Positions 18,184-27,520 of a stretch of DNA of 64,000 bases are shown piece by piece. The first letter of the stretch is position 1. The number at the start of each line of letters is the position of its first letter. The stretch is from assembly GCA_947500585.1 (NCBI GenBank), contig CANMSN010000014.1, positions 1 through 64,000 on the forward strand. Direction: 5' to 3'. The position numbers were made by a program, and so were the translations under genes. This DNA is from an uncultured Flavobacteriaceae bacterium (GTDB lineage Bacteria > Bacteroidota > Bacteroidia > Flavobacteriales > Flavobacteriaceae). The notes below the pieces were generated by a model. The model saw nothing but the letters and a program-made list of their open reading frames with translations, did not search any database and was not told the DNA's origin.

Positions 18184-18686
18184 TGGAAAACAAGGTTTGT
18201 CCAGCTTGCAAAAACGAAAATGAAAATTCTAATGAATTTTGTATTAAATGTGAATTCCCCTTTAATGGAACCGACAAGGAAAAATCAATTCATATAGGAA
18301 GATTTATTGGTAAAAAAGGAATTATTGTTGATGCTGATGATGCTTTGACGAAGAGTCAAAATTTGTTATATCTAGCTGCTGGTTTTTTTCTTCTAGGTAT
18401 AATAATTAACTTTTCGGTTTTATTAAATAATTGGTTTGCGCTCTTGTTTAATGTAGCAGTTGTTGCTGTTATAGTTGTAAGTGGGGCACTTTTAAAAAAA
18501 TCGCCATTACTTTTTCTAATTATTCCTTTGTTTGTTTTACTTTCAATTTATATATCAAATTATTTATATGATCCAAATACTTTAATGCAGGGTATTATTT
18601 TTAAATGTTTGATTTTAGGAAGTTTAATTTATAGTATTTATAATTATTTGGCATCAGAGAAATTTAAGAAAAAATATAATTTTTAA
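18183..18686 (+). CDS. Zinc-ribbon membrane protein, function unknown
   Basis: A 167-residue protein of no recognised family. The N-terminus has a compact zinc ribbon, CPACKNENENSNEFCIKC, and the remainder holds four predicted membrane helices (about residues 60-150) with a short basic tail. The start overlaps the stop of the CCG-domain gene and the next gene begins 2 bp after its stop, so it is translated as part of this operon. The zinc ribbon would face the cytoplasm. Confidence 0.75.
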   Translation: MENKVCPACKNENENSNEFCIKCEFPFNGTDKEKSIHIGRFIGKKGIIVDADDALTKSQNLLYLAAGFFLLGIIINFSVLLNNWFALLFNVAVVAVIVVSGALLKKSPLLFLIIPLFVLLSIYISNYLYDPNTLMQGIIFKCLILGSLIYSIYNYLASEKFKKKYNF

Positions 18687-18688
18687 AT

Positions 18689-19174
18689 ATGCTAGTAGAT
18701 TTTAAAACATTGCCAGAAGAATCAAGAGTTTGGATTTATCAAGCAAATCGTTCGTTTACAGAACAAGAACTTGAAGAAATTCAGTCTAAACTAGATGTTT
18801 TTATAGAAAACTGGACGGCTCATGGTAGCGATTTACAATCTGGTTATACTATAAAATATAAACGATTCATAGTTTTAGCTTTAAATCAAAATTTGAATGC
18901 TGCTACAGGCTGCTCAATAGATGCTTCAGTACATTTTATTCAACAATTAGAAAAAGATTATGATGTGGACTTAATGGACAAAATGAATGTATCATATAAA
19001 CAAGGTGAATATATAGCCTACAAAACGCTTGTCGATTTTAAAAAAATGGCTAAAGATAAAGCGGTTTCTAAAAACACTATTGTCTTTAATAATTTGGTTA
19101 ACAATATAGCTGAGTTTAATGAAAACTGGGAAGTTCCTGCTATTGAAAGCTGGCACAGTCGATTTATTAAGTAG
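18689..19174 (+). CDS. Conserved hypothetical protein, often mislabelled as an ABC transporter ATPase
   Basis: A 161-residue soluble protein. I recall homologues in this syntenic position being named ABC transporter ATPase, but there is no Walker A, Walker B or ABC signature here, so that name is not supported. Recognisable features are the acidic N-terminus, a WTAHGSDL stretch and a Cys in AATGCSIDASVHF that could be a functional residue, followed by a helical C-terminus ending WHSRFIK. It is the last gene of the amidase-to-here run and is followed by a hairpin terminator. Confidence 0.72.
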   Translation: MLVDFKTLPEESRVWIYQANRSFTEQELEEIQSKLDVFIENWTAHGSDLQSGYTIKYKRFIVLALNQNLNAATGCSIDASVHFIQQLEKDYDVDLMDKMNVSYKQGEYIAYKTLVDFKKMAKDKAVSKNTIVFNNLVNNIAEFNENWEVPAIESWHSRFIK

Positions 19175-19185
19175 CTTAAATAAAG

Positions 19186-19217
19186 AAACCCGAAATGTAA
19201 ATATACAAATCGGGTTT
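19186..19217. terminator. Bidirectional hairpin terminator
   Basis: AAACCCGA (19186-19193) pairs with TCGGGTTT (19210-19217). It lies between two convergent genes, 12 bp after the stop at 19174 and 15 bp after the stop of the minus-strand gene at 19232, and is bounded by A/T runs on both sides. Confidence 0.7.
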
Positions 19218-19231
19218 AACGGAAACGAGAA

Positions 19232-19462
19232 TTAACAGGGGAGTTGATATTTAAGAATATCATTCTCAATTTCACGTTTTTTTATACTTATAGATTTAAT
19301 AAGTTTTATAAGCCAAACTTCCTTATTTTCCATATAGAGTTCCTTAATTTTTAATATATGCAACTTTGCTTCGTTTAATAACAGAACTCGATCTTTATTG
19401 CATAATTTATTTGTTTCAGTATTAAAAAACATGATTGCTTTTTCTATTGTTTCCATAACCAT
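19232..19462 (-). CDS. Small hypothetical protein
   Basis: An open frame of 76 codons with no family I can name. The product is helical and highly charged (many Lys and Glu, Leu heptads), and the likely start is either the first ATG or the second, two codons later. It lies 18 bp downstream of the prohibitin-like gene on the same strand and ends just before a hairpin terminator, which supports it being a real second gene of that transcript. Evidence of coding is limited to this position and sensible composition. Confidence 0.5.
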   Translation of the reverse strand: MVMETIEKAIMFFNTETNKLCNKDRVLLLNEAKLHILKIKELYMENKEVWLIKLIKSISIKKREIENDILKYQLPC

Positions 19463-19480
19463 AGTATATGAGACTTAACG

Positions 19481-20254
19481 TTATTCGTTAATCAACAGAG
19501 GTGCATTGCCATCAGTAATAATGACTTTACTATTTGTTGATTGAGACAGTTTATTAAAAGCTTCAATACTTCTTAATTTTATAATTTCAGGTGTTAAGCC
19601 TTCAGCAAGAATTTTTTGTGAATCACGTTCTGCCTTTGCCTCAATAATTTTTCTGTCTGCTTCTAATTTAGCTTGTTGTATTATAAACTCCATTCGCATA
19701 GCATCCTGTTCAGCTTGTAGTTTTTGTTCTATAGATCGGGCTAGACCAATAGGGAGCTGTATACTTTTCATGAGTACTGCAATAAGTTCAATACCATCGG
19801 CTTGTTTTTCTATATTTACTAACATTTTAGCTTTTATTTCCTCTTCTATTTTTGCGCGCATTCCAGAGTGCATGTCTTTTGCATAGAATTGGGCGCATAC
19901 ATCAGATGATGCTGATCTAAATACACTAGTAATTATAGACTCATAACCTTGACCCAAGTTCTCTAATATCGTAGGTATTTTATCTTGTTCTAATCGATAC
20001 AGAATTGAAATTTCTGACTGTACACTTAATCCTTCCTTAGTAGGTAAATTAAGAATAAGTTTAATGTTATTAGTTTGTGTCGATTCTTTTATAACTCTAC
20101 TTGTAAGTGGGTTATAAAATATGGTGCCTTGTGTGGAAATATTTTTAGAAAATTTTCCTAAAGTTTGTTTTACACCAGCTTCTCCTGGTCTTACTACCGC
20201 ACAACTAGAACAAATTAGCATAAGTCCTAGTCCATAAATAAAATTTGATTTCAT
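19481..20254 (-). CDS. Prohibitin/SPFH (band 7) family lipoprotein
   Basis: A 257-residue SPFH-domain protein. The N-terminus is a lipoprotein signal with the lipobox LICSSC followed by AVVRPGEAGVKQTLGKF, the usual start of a prohibitin-type domain (about residues 25-190). The C-terminal part, with KLEADRKIIEAKAERDSQKI, is the coiled coil by which these proteins oligomerise into membrane rings. Prohibitin-like proteins scaffold membrane proteases and microdomains. Being a lipoprotein, this one would face the periplasm, unlike FtsH-linked HflK/HflC. It is divergent from the GH3 gene across a 395-bp gap. Confidence 0.85.
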   Translation of the reverse strand: MKSNFIYGLGLMLICSSCAVVRPGEAGVKQTLGKFSKNISTQGTIFYNPLTSRVIKESTQTNNIKLILNLPTKEGLSVQSEISILYRLEQDKIPTILENLGQGYESIITSVFRSASSDVCAQFYAKDMHSGMRAKIEEEIKAKMLVNIEKQADGIELIAVLMKSIQLPIGLARSIEQKLQAEQDAMRMEFIIQQAKLEADRKIIEAKAERDSQKILAEGLTPEIIKLRSIEAFNKLSQSTNSKVIITDGNAPLLINE

Positions 20255-20649
20255 AATGCTTTTTTTTTAAATTAATATTTATTTTGTGCTTCTTTACTAT
20301 ACTTTTAATTATCTAATTCATTATTTTAATACGATTTATTGTTATTTATTTCAATAAAAAAGCACTTTTGTTCTTAATTACAAAATTAATCAAGATTTTG
20401 CATTTATTTTTATTAATATTTATAATGATTTTCATTAATATTTTTAATGTATTTTGTGTTTGTTGTTTTTAACTATTTTTAATTGTAAGGAAGAAAATAA
20501 AAGCCTGCTAGTAATATGTTATTTTTGTTAAAAAACTTATTACAATTCTATACCTAAAGTCTTTTTATCTTGTTTTAAAAGTATTATTTTGGCATGGTTA
20601 TTATTGCTTCTATTTTAGTAAATAGTAATAAGCCTAATTATTCATATTC
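20255..20649. other. Divergent intergenic region without a gene
   Basis: This 395-bp gap between the prohibitin-like and GH3 genes is extremely AT-rich, with repeated ATTAATATTT tracts at about 20390-20460. It must carry both promoters. I see no open frame of note, no strong hairpin and no convincing full promoter match. Confidence 0.5.
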
Positions 20650-23565
20650 ATGCGCCATATCTATATCGTCATTTTTTCTTTATTTATAGTATTTTCAACA
20701 TATGCTCAAACTACTGAAAGCCCTTTAAAAGCAGAAGATTTTGAAGCTCAAAAGAAATGGGTTGATAGTGTTTACAATTCAATGTCTTTGGAGGAAAAAG
20801 TTGGGCAATTGTATATGGTTCAAGTGATGTCGAACCAAGATAAAGCTACAAAAAATGAAGTAGTTAAATTAATAACCAAGCACCATATTGGAGGAATTAT
20901 ATATTCAAACGGTGGTCCGGTAAGGCAGGCTAAACTGAATAACGAATTACAATCGTTATCAAAACTCCCATTGTTAATTGGTATGGACGCAGAGTGGGGA
21001 TTGAGTATGCGTTTAGATTCTACATACGCATTTCCTTGGAATATGACACTTGGAGCCATAAAAGACAATAAACTAATAGAGCAAACAGGGAAACACATAG
21101 GTGAACATTGCAAAAGACTTGGAGTTCATTTTAATTTTGCTCCAGTAGTTGATATAAATACAAATCCGAAGAACCCAATTATTGGAAACCGTTCTTTTGG
21201 TGAAGATCGAGATAATGTTACAGAAAAGGCATTGGTTTTCATGAAAGGGATGCAAAGTGCTGGTGTTTTAGCTAATGCAAAACATTATCCTGGACATGGA
21301 GACACCGATCAAGATTCCCATCATGCTTTACCAACTATTAGTTTCAGCGAAAAACGTATAGATTCAATTGAATTATATCCATACAAAAAACTAATTACTG
21401 AGGGCCTATCAAGTGTTATGGTTGCCCATTTAAATGTACCGAGTTTAGATTCTACGGGTTATCCATCTTCGTTGTCCAAACACATCGTTAACGATATTTT
21501 AAAAGACTCTTTAGGGTTTAAGGGGCTTATTTTTACTGATGCTTTAACCATGAAAGGTGCTGCCGACTTTGATGAAACTGGCGATATTGATTTAGCAGCT
21601 TTTAAAGCTGGAAATGATGTTATGCTAATGTCTGAAGATGTAAGTATTGGAGTTAGTAAAATTATTGAAGCTTGTCATAAAGGAGATATTACAGATGAAC
21701 GTTTAGAACATTCTGTTAAAAAAGTACTTATGGCTAAATATAAAGTTGGTTTATTTAACTATGAACCCATTGGTATACATAATTTAGTTAACGATTTAAA
21801 TAGAATTAAGGATGATGTATTATATGAAGAGCTTATTGAAAATGCTTTAACGATCTCACAAAATATTAGAGGTGTTTTACCATTACGTCAATTAGAAACT
21901 AAAGCTATTGCGTATGTTGAATTAGGAAATGATTCTGGCACTATATTTTTTAATGAATTAAAGAAGTATGCAAAAGTTCATAAAATAGTATCGGATAGTT
22001 TAGACGATTTAAAAGGTAAATTACAGCCCTATAATACTGTTATTGTTGGTTTGCACCATTCTAATGAAAGCCCATGGGAATCCTATAAATTCACTAAAGA
22101 AGAACTTGTGTGGTTAAAAGAAGTTGGTAAAACGCACACCGTTATTTTAGATGTTTTTGTTAAACCTTATGCATTAATAGATTTAAAAGAGGTTGAAAAT
22201 ATAGAAGGAGTTATTGTTAGTTATCAAAATAGTAAGATTGCTCAAGAAAAATCGGCACAACTTATCTTTGGTGCCATAGCAGCTAAAGGTGTTTTGCCAG
22301 TTACAGCAGGAGATTTTTTTTTGCAAGGTGAGGGCATACCGTCTTTCGGAATAAAGCGTTTAGGGTATACCATACCAGAACGCGTTGGAATGAATTCTGA
22401 GAAGTTAAAGAAAATAGATTCTGTTGCGCAACATGCGGTAAATGCTAAAATGACTCCAGGAATTCAACTTTTAGTAGCAAGAGAAGGAAAAGTTATTTAC
22501 AATAAAAATTTTGGCAAACACACGTACAAAGGAAAAGAAAAAGTAGATTTTGACGATATTTATGATGTAGCTTCATTAACTAAAATACTTGCTACATTGC
22601 CACTTTTAATGGAACTTGAAGAACAAGGCATCGTATCTTTAGACGATAAGCTTTCAAAAATTTTACCAGAATATAAAAATTCTAATAAGAAAGATATTAC
22701 TATCAAATCCATGCTTTCGCATTATGCTAGATTACGACCTTGGGAGCCGTTTTATTATCATACTTTAGATAGCGTAACAAAACGACCTAGCAACAAATAT
22801 TACAGAAGAACACGAAGTGAGAAGTTTAATATAGAGGTTTCTAAAAACCTGTTTTTACGTACGGATTATAAGGATTCTATACCGAAAATCATTAAAGATT
22901 CTGAGTTGTTAGATCGTCTTAGATATCGATATAGTGATTTCCCTTATTACATATTAAAGAAATTTATAGAAGAACATTACGACAAAACCCTTGATGAAAT
23001 TGTTCAAGATCATATTTATCAACCATTAGGAGCTAACAACACAACATATAACCCTTACAGGCGTATAAGTAATAAAAAAATTGTTCCAACCGAAGAAGAT
23101 GATTATTACAGATATCAAAAAGTACATGGTTATGTACATGATATGGGGGCTGCAATGCAAAATGGAGTAGGAGGTCATGCAGGAGTTTTTAGTAATGCCA
23201 ATGATGTTGCTAAGATTATGCAAATGTATTTGCAAAAAGGATTCTATGGAGGTAAACAGTATTTTAAACCAGAAACAATAGATAAGTTTAATACCTGTTA
23301 TTTCTGTGATAATAATAATAGAAGAGGTGTAGGTTTTGATAAACCACAATTAGGAGAAGAAGGACCAACATGTGGTTGCATATCTATGACCAGTTTTGGG
23401 CATTCAGGTTTTACAGGTACTTATGCATGGGCAGATCCTGAAGAAGAAATTATTTATGTGTTTTTAGCTAATAGAACCTATCCTAATGCAGGAAAGAATT
23501 TATTGTTAAAAGAAAATATAAGAACAGAAATACAGCGCTTAATTTACGAAGCGATTGAAGATTAA
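20650..23565 (+). CDS. GH3 beta-N-acetylglucosaminidase fused to a beta-lactamase-type serine hydrolase
   Basis: A 971-residue secreted fusion. After a signal peptide ending STYAQ, residues about 35-360 are a NagZ-type GH3 domain with the hallmark KHYPGHGDTDQDSHHALP and the nucleophile Asp in GLIFTDALTMKGA. Residues about 370-570 form the GH3 C-terminal domain. Residues about 590-965 are a class C beta-lactamase/penicillin-binding-like domain with SxxK in VASLTKILA and the later YSDF and GHSGFTG motifs. Such fusions are common in Bacteroidota and probably trim peptidoglycan fragments, removing GlcNAc and acting on the peptide side, in the periplasm. It is 5 bp upstream of bshA. Confidence 0.9.
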   Translation: MRHIYIVIFSLFIVFSTYAQTTESPLKAEDFEAQKKWVDSVYNSMSLEEKVGQLYMVQVMSNQDKATKNEVVKLITKHHIGGIIYSNGGPVRQAKLNNELQSLSKLPLLIGMDAEWGLSMRLDSTYAFPWNMTLGAIKDNKLIEQTGKHIGEHCKRLGVHFNFAPVVDINTNPKNPIIGNRSFGEDRDNVTEKALVFMKGMQSAGVLANAKHYPGHGDTDQDSHHALPTISFSEKRIDSIELYPYKKLITEGLSSVMVAHLNVPSLDSTGYPSSLSKHIVNDILKDSLGFKGLIFTDALTMKGAADFDETGDIDLAAFKAGNDVMLMSEDVSIGVSKIIEACHKGDITDERLEHSVKKVLMAKYKVGLFNYEPIGIHNLVNDLNRIKDDVLYEELIENALTISQNIRGVLPLRQLETKAIAYVELGNDSGTIFFNELKKYAKVHKIVSDSLDDLKGKLQPYNTVIVGLHHSNESPWESYKFTKEELVWLKEVGKTHTVILDVFVKPYALIDLKEVENIEGVIVSYQNSKIAQEKSAQLIFGAIAAKGVLPVTAGDFFLQGEGIPSFGIKRLGYTIPERVGMNSEKLKKIDSVAQHAVNAKMTPGIQLLVAREGKVIYNKNFGKHTYKGKEKVDFDDIYDVASLTKILATLPLLMELEEQGIVSLDDKLSKILPEYKNSNKKDITIKSMLSHYARLRPWEPFYYHTLDSVTKRPSNKYYRRTRSEKFNIEVSKNLFLRTDYKDSIPKIIKDSELLDRLRYRYSDFPYYILKKFIEEHYDKTLDEIVQDHIYQPLGANNTTYNPYRRISNKKIVPTEEDDYYRYQKVHGYVHDMGAAMQNGVGGHAGVFSNANDVAKIMQMYLQKGFYGGKQYFKPETIDKFNTCYFCDNNNRRGVGFDKPQLGEEGPTCGCISMTSFGHSGFTGTYAWADPEEEIIYVFLANRTYPNAGKNLLLKENIRTEIQRLIYEAIED

Positions 23566-23570
23566 GAATT

Positions 23571-24707
23571 ATGAAGATAGGTATTGTATGTTATCCAACA
23601 TTTGGAGGTAGCGGTGTTGTTGCTACAGAGCTTGGTTTAGAACTTTCTAAACGCGGTCACGAAATACACTTTATAACTTACAACCAACCAGTACGGTTAG
23701 AGTTGTTAAGTAATAACGTGCATTATCATGAGGTTAATGTACCAGAATATCCACTTTTTCATTATCAACCCTATGAGTTAGCTTTATCTAGTAAGTTGGT
23801 TGATATGGTTAAGCTTCATAAAATTGAAATACTTCATGTACATTATGCCATTCCTCATGCTTACGCCGCATATATGGCAAAAAAAATGTTAGAAGAAGAA
23901 GGTATTTATGTGCCTATAGTAACGACATTGCATGGTACAGATATTACACTTGTTGGTAGTCATCCGTTTTATAAGCCTGCCGTTACATTTAGTATAAATA
24001 AATCAGATGCAGTTACAACGGTATCGAAGAGTTTAAAAGATGACACATTGCGGTTGTTTGATATTAAAAATGATATTACTGTAGTACCAAATTTTATCGA
24101 TTTAGTAAAATACAATCATGGTTTCACAGATTGCCAGCGTGGTATGATGGCTAAAGATGATGAAAAAATAATTACGCATATAAGTAATTTACGCCCTGTA
24201 AAACGCGTACAAGATGTTATTAAAATATTTTATAATATTCAAAAAGAAATGCCCGCAAAATTGATGCTTGTTGGTGAGGGGCCAGAGCGAGAAAAGGTAG
24301 AATATCATTGTCAACAATTAGGTATTTTTGATAAAGTTATTTTCTTTGGAAGAAGTAATGAAATAGATAAAATTTTATGTTTCAGCGATTTGTTTTTATT
24401 GCCTTCAGAAACAGAAAGTTTTGGTTTAGCGGCTCTAGAAGCTATGGCTTCTGGCGTACCTGTAATATCAAGTAATACAGGAGGTATACCAGAAGTTAAT
24501 GTTCATGGGGTTTCAGGTTATTTAAGTAATGTTGGAGATATTGATGATATGTCTAAAAACGCTATTAGTATTTTAAAAGATCCTAAAAAGTTAGAGACTT
24601 TTAAAAACAACGCGAGATTGGAATCTTTAAATTTTGATTTACATAAAATTGTACCGCTATACGAAGCTATATATCAAGATACATTAAGTAAATGTATGGC
24701 ATTGTAA
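23571..24707 (+). CDS. bshA: N-acetyl-alpha-D-glucosaminyl L-malate synthase
   Basis: BshA is the glycosyltransferase that joins UDP-GlcNAc to L-malate, the first step of bacillithiol synthesis. The 378-residue protein is a GT-B fold, family GT4 enzyme. The N-terminal KIGIVCYPTFGGSGVVATELG is the typical BshA opening, with HVHYAIPHAYAAYMAK, TTLHGTDITLVG and the C-terminal ETESFGLAALEAMASGVPV nucleotide-sugar motif. bshC, the last step, is at 36447; bshB is not in this window. It is co-transcribed with the upstream GH3 fusion (5-bp gap) and ends 1 bp from the convergent VOC gene. Confidence 0.93.
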   Translation: MKIGIVCYPTFGGSGVVATELGLELSKRGHEIHFITYNQPVRLELLSNNVHYHEVNVPEYPLFHYQPYELALSSKLVDMVKLHKIEILHVHYAIPHAYAAYMAKKMLEEEGIYVPIVTTLHGTDITLVGSHPFYKPAVTFSINKSDAVTTVSKSLKDDTLRLFDIKNDITVVPNFIDLVKYNHGFTDCQRGMMAKDDEKIITHISNLRPVKRVQDVIKIFYNIQKEMPAKLMLVGEGPEREKVEYHCQQLGIFDKVIFFGRSNEIDKILCFSDLFLLPSETESFGLAALEAMASGVPVISSNTGGIPEVNVHGVSGYLSNVGDIDDMSKNAISILKDPKKLETFKNNARLESLNFDLHKIVPLYEAIYQDTLSKCMAL

Positions 24708-24708
24708 T

Positions 24709-25080
24709 TTACACATGTTGATCAATTAAAATAGTATTTCCATCAGGATCTATAAAAACAATACTTGCTGGTCCTGAAGTATTATTTTCAGCTTCTCTTT
24801 CAAGTGTTATATTTTTATTTTTCAGATGTTTCTGAATAGCTCTTACGTCATCAAAATGTTCTAGGGTATTCGCACTTTCATCCCAACCTGGATTAAAAGT
24901 TAAAATATTATTTTCAAACATACCTTGAAAAAGACCTATTAATGCATTACCATTTTTCATGATGAGGTAATTTTTTTCTATTTGCCCTGCAAATGCAGAG
25001 AATCCTAAATTTTCATAAAAAGTTTTTGAAACATGAATGTCTTTAACACTCAAGCTTATTGAAAAGGCGCCTAATTTCAT
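24709..25080 (-). CDS. VOC (glyoxalase/bleomycin-resistance) family protein
   Basis: A 123-residue protein with the paired beta-alpha-beta-beta-beta units of the vicinal oxygen chelate fold, opening with LGAFSISLSVKDIHVSKTFYENLGF and ending SIVFIDPDGNTILIDQH. These proteins bind a metal and small substrates; the particular reaction cannot be told from sequence. Cytoplasmic. It converges with bshA; a glutathione- or bacillithiol-dependent role is conceivable from position but unsupported. Confidence 0.87.
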   Translation of the reverse strand: MKLGAFSISLSVKDIHVSKTFYENLGFSAFAGQIEKNYLIMKNGNALIGLFQGMFENNILTFNPGWDESANTLEHFDDVRAIQKHLKNKNITLEREAENNTSGPASIVFIDPDGNTILIDQHV

Positions 25081-25114
25081 AAAAAGATTTAATTTAATGT
25101 TTTACGATGAATAT

Positions 25115-25150
25115 ATAAAAAAGGTACATATTGTTAAATATATACCTTTT
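25115..25150 (-). terminator. Rho-independent terminator
   Basis: On the minus strand AAAAGGTA and TACCTTTT pair (25143-25150 with 25119-25126) and are followed by a run of T. It lies 25-60 bp after the stop of the gene at 25175. Confidence 0.55.
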
Positions 25151-25174
25151 AAAATTGACAATTTTAAGTTTTTA

Positions 25175-26449
25175 TTACGTACGTTTTAATAGCTGCTTTT
25201 GAATTTTTTTAATTGCTGATTCTATAGATTTTTCGGGTTCAATAATATTATATTCTCCCCAAAATTCAGGATCAGAGAAACCAGATGTTTCATCTACTAA
25301 AATAGTTGTTGGTCTTATAATATTCTCTTTCGTTTTCGCAAATTTTGTATCGCTAATTTCCCAATCTGTAATAGCCATTTCACTATTTAATGTATATACG
25401 CTATTAAAGAACTTACCTTTCCAATTCACTTTAAAGGTTAACGCTATATTACTGTATGCATAATGCCATTTTCCATTTTGAGTTCTGTAGTTTACTCTAT
25501 AAGTGGCCTCGGTTGGATAAACATCTACTTTTCTAGGTTTTTTTCTTATATACATTTGACTAGAAAGTTCTCTATTTTCAACATTTAAGCTGTAAACAGC
25601 ATTTGTTAGTGCCAAAGTTCCTGAATCTATATATAATTTACCATAATATAAAGGTGTAGTAATATTTGGCTTTTGTTTGAAATTTACAACATAAACCATA
25701 TTGTTATTTATTTGTGTAGATTCATCAAAACTAAAATCATACAAATCGATATCTTCTGTAGTGAAAATAAATTCCGGATACTTTATTATATCAGTGTATA
25801 AGTTACTAAAAGGACCTCCCTGTAGTTTTAAAGCTAAAGTATCTAACCTGTCATAATCTGTATTTTTTCTTGATTTTATAAGTTCTATACCATCTTTTTT
25901 AATGCTATTATAAGGGCTTTTGTGTATTTGAACAACAGCTTCTGATAAAGATGCGTTTTTACGCCTTTTCTTTATTGTTTCTCTGTAAAAAGCAGTCATT
26001 AAAGTGTTATTATTAATATAAATTTCACTTTTCTTACTTAAAGTTTCTTTTAATAAAGCTTTTGCATCTTTATAGGAAGATAATTCGATTTCATTTAACT
26101 CGGTAATAGATTCTGTTAATTTAATTTCCTCATTATTTTCTAATTTAGAAATTGCTATTTCTTTTTTCTCATAGCCTAATCTAGAAATTGTTAATATGGC
26201 ATCAGAAATGGAGTTAGGTATTTTTAAGGTAAACTCACCATCAGAATTAGTTATGGTACTAATATTTGAATCATTAATTACTAAATCTGTAAATACTAAA
26301 GGTCTATTCGTTTTACTATCTACTACTTTTCCTTTTATTTCTTTAAATGAATCTGAATCTTGATTTAACTCTTGAGCGGAGACAGTAATAAAGCAACACA
26401 AAAAAAGTGTAAATACTGAAGCGACTATGGACAAGGAATTATTTTTCAT
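25175..26449 (-). CDS. Secreted protein with carboxypeptidase-like regulatory domain
   Basis: A 424-residue protein with a signal peptide (SIVASVFTLFLCCFITVSAQ) and an N-terminal CarboxypepD_reg-like beta-sandwich (about residues 35-115, IKGKVVDSKTNRPLVFTDLVI). The remaining 300 residues are beta-rich, resembling the DUF-type outer-membrane or periplasmic domain common after this module in Bacteroidota; there is no TonB plug or barrel signature. It is probably periplasmic or outer-membrane associated. Function unknown. It stands alone, followed by a terminator and divergent from the beta-barrel gene at 26755. Confidence 0.75.
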   Translation of the reverse strand: MKNNSLSIVASVFTLFLCCFITVSAQELNQDSDSFKEIKGKVVDSKTNRPLVFTDLVINDSNISTITNSDGEFTLKIPNSISDAILTISRLGYEKKEIAISKLENNEEIKLTESITELNEIELSSYKDAKALLKETLSKKSEIYINNNTLMTAFYRETIKKRRKNASLSEAVVQIHKSPYNSIKKDGIELIKSRKNTDYDRLDTLALKLQGGPFSNLYTDIIKYPEFIFTTEDIDLYDFSFDESTQINNNMVYVVNFKQKPNITTPLYYGKLYIDSGTLALTNAVYSLNVENRELSSQMYIRKKPRKVDVYPTEATYRVNYRTQNGKWHYAYSNIALTFKVNWKGKFFNSVYTLNSEMAITDWEISDTKFAKTKENIIRPTTILVDETSGFSDPEFWGEYNIIEPEKSIESAIKKIQKQLLKRT

Positions 26450-26754
26450 GACGTTTTATTTTAGTAATGTAAAATACAAAATATCTTATAGAAAAGATAT
26501 AAAAGAATGTTAATTTTTGTATTAAATCACTGTTTAATAGTTGGTTAAGGTGTTGTTTCAGAATTGTTGTTTTTTTAGAGTTATTTAAAAAAATGTTTGA
26601 ATTCTAATTTAGAAAGCTATTGTACATAGGACAAATGATGGACATAATCGATTTTTCTTTGATTGTAATGTATTGAATTCTAGTTTAGCTTTGGTATATA
26701 TAGTTTACTAAACATACTTAAGTAGTATGGCAAATTAAAATATTAGGTATTTAT
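26450..26754. other. Divergent intergenic region with a GGAC direct repeat
   Basis: This 305-bp gap between the divergent genes contains one copy of the GGAC-N7-GGAC repeat (26629-26644) and a TTG at 26673-26675 placed 19 bases before TATATATA, a weak promoter-like arrangement for the plus-strand gene. I see no open frame. Confidence 0.5.
26629..26644 (+). promoter_or_regulatory. GGAC direct-repeat box, copy 1
   Basis: GGACAAATGATGGACA: two GGAC half-sites 11 bp apart, 110 bp before the start of the beta-barrel gene. The same layout occurs at 27417, 39958, 39990 and 41969. The spacing equals about one helical turn, as for a tandem-bound regulator. Confidence 0.5.
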
Positions 26755-27399
26755 ATGAATAAAAAATTACTGGTCTGCCTTATTTTTTTAATTAGTACTT
26801 ACGGTTTTAGTCAAAAAATTTATATGGAATATGGTTCTACTATTTCATCTTTTGATTATATAAACTCTAACGGAAATTCATTAAACAATCTACTACCATC
26901 TTCAAAATCATATTTTGGTGCAGGATACAGACAATCTATTAACCCTAAAAGAAACCTGTTTTTAAATCTAGGTATGTCCTATAATGGTTATGGAGCAATT
27001 GGGAGTGAAAGCTCAGTAGATAATTATTTTGAATGGGATATTAGCTATTTAGGTATAAAAGGTGCGTTAGAATATAAATTTTTAGAATTAAGAGATCTTA
27101 TGTTTTTTGTAAATGGTTCTGTAGCTTCAGAATTTTTAATTAGAGGAAATCAAACCATAAATAACGATGTTTTTAATTTGGTTGGAGAAGAAGAGTTTAA
27201 CAACAATATTCTTTTTTTAAGAGCAGGATTACGAATTCAATATCCTATCTCTAATACTGCTGCAATTTATTTAGGCTATAATTATGGCAAATCTGTTTTA
27301 ATAAGTAGTGGTGAAAATGCTGAGAAGCTAAATTTAATTGCTCATCAATTTGGTATTGGTTTTATAATAAACCTACCAAAATGCTATTGCGACTTTTAA
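26755..27399 (+). CDS. Secreted outer-membrane beta-barrel-like protein
   Basis: A 214-residue protein with a signal peptide ending TYGFSQ. The rest alternates hydrophobic and polar residues with frequent Gly/Tyr turns (YRQSINPKRNLFLNLGMSYNGYG, AIYLGYNYGK, HQFGIGFIINL) as in small eight- to ten-stranded outer-membrane barrels. No specific family is recognised. It lies between two GGAC repeats, one before it and one between it and the T9SS operon, and is on the same strand as that operon, 121 bp upstream. Confidence 0.7.
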   Translation: MNKKLLVCLIFLISTYGFSQKIYMEYGSTISSFDYINSNGNSLNNLLPSSKSYFGAGYRQSINPKRNLFLNLGMSYNGYGAIGSESSVDNYFEWDISYLGIKGALEYKFLELRDLMFFVNGSVASEFLIRGNQTINNDVFNLVGEEEFNNNILFLRAGLRIQYPISNTAAIYLGYNYGKSVLISSGENAEKLNLIAHQFGIGFIINLPKCYCDF

Positions 27400-27416
27400 A
27401 AACAGAGTAAAAGCAT

Positions 27417-27432
27417 GGACAAATGGTGGACA
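27417..27432 (+). promoter_or_regulatory. GGAC direct-repeat box, copy 2
   Basis: GGACAAATGGTGGACA, with GGAC at 27417 and 27428, lies 89 bp before the first gene of the T9SS/LRR operon. It differs from copy 1 at one base over 16. Confidence 0.5.
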
Positions 27433-27520
27433 TGGTACATATAATAAGGTTCTTTAGTAATAATTGTTATAAATTCGATTTTAGATGCCAAACTAAATTT
27501 AGTTGAAAAGTTTAAACAAA

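Noticed and set aside
18689-19174. Annotation as ABC transporter ATPase
   Set aside because: No Walker A, Walker B or signature motif is present.
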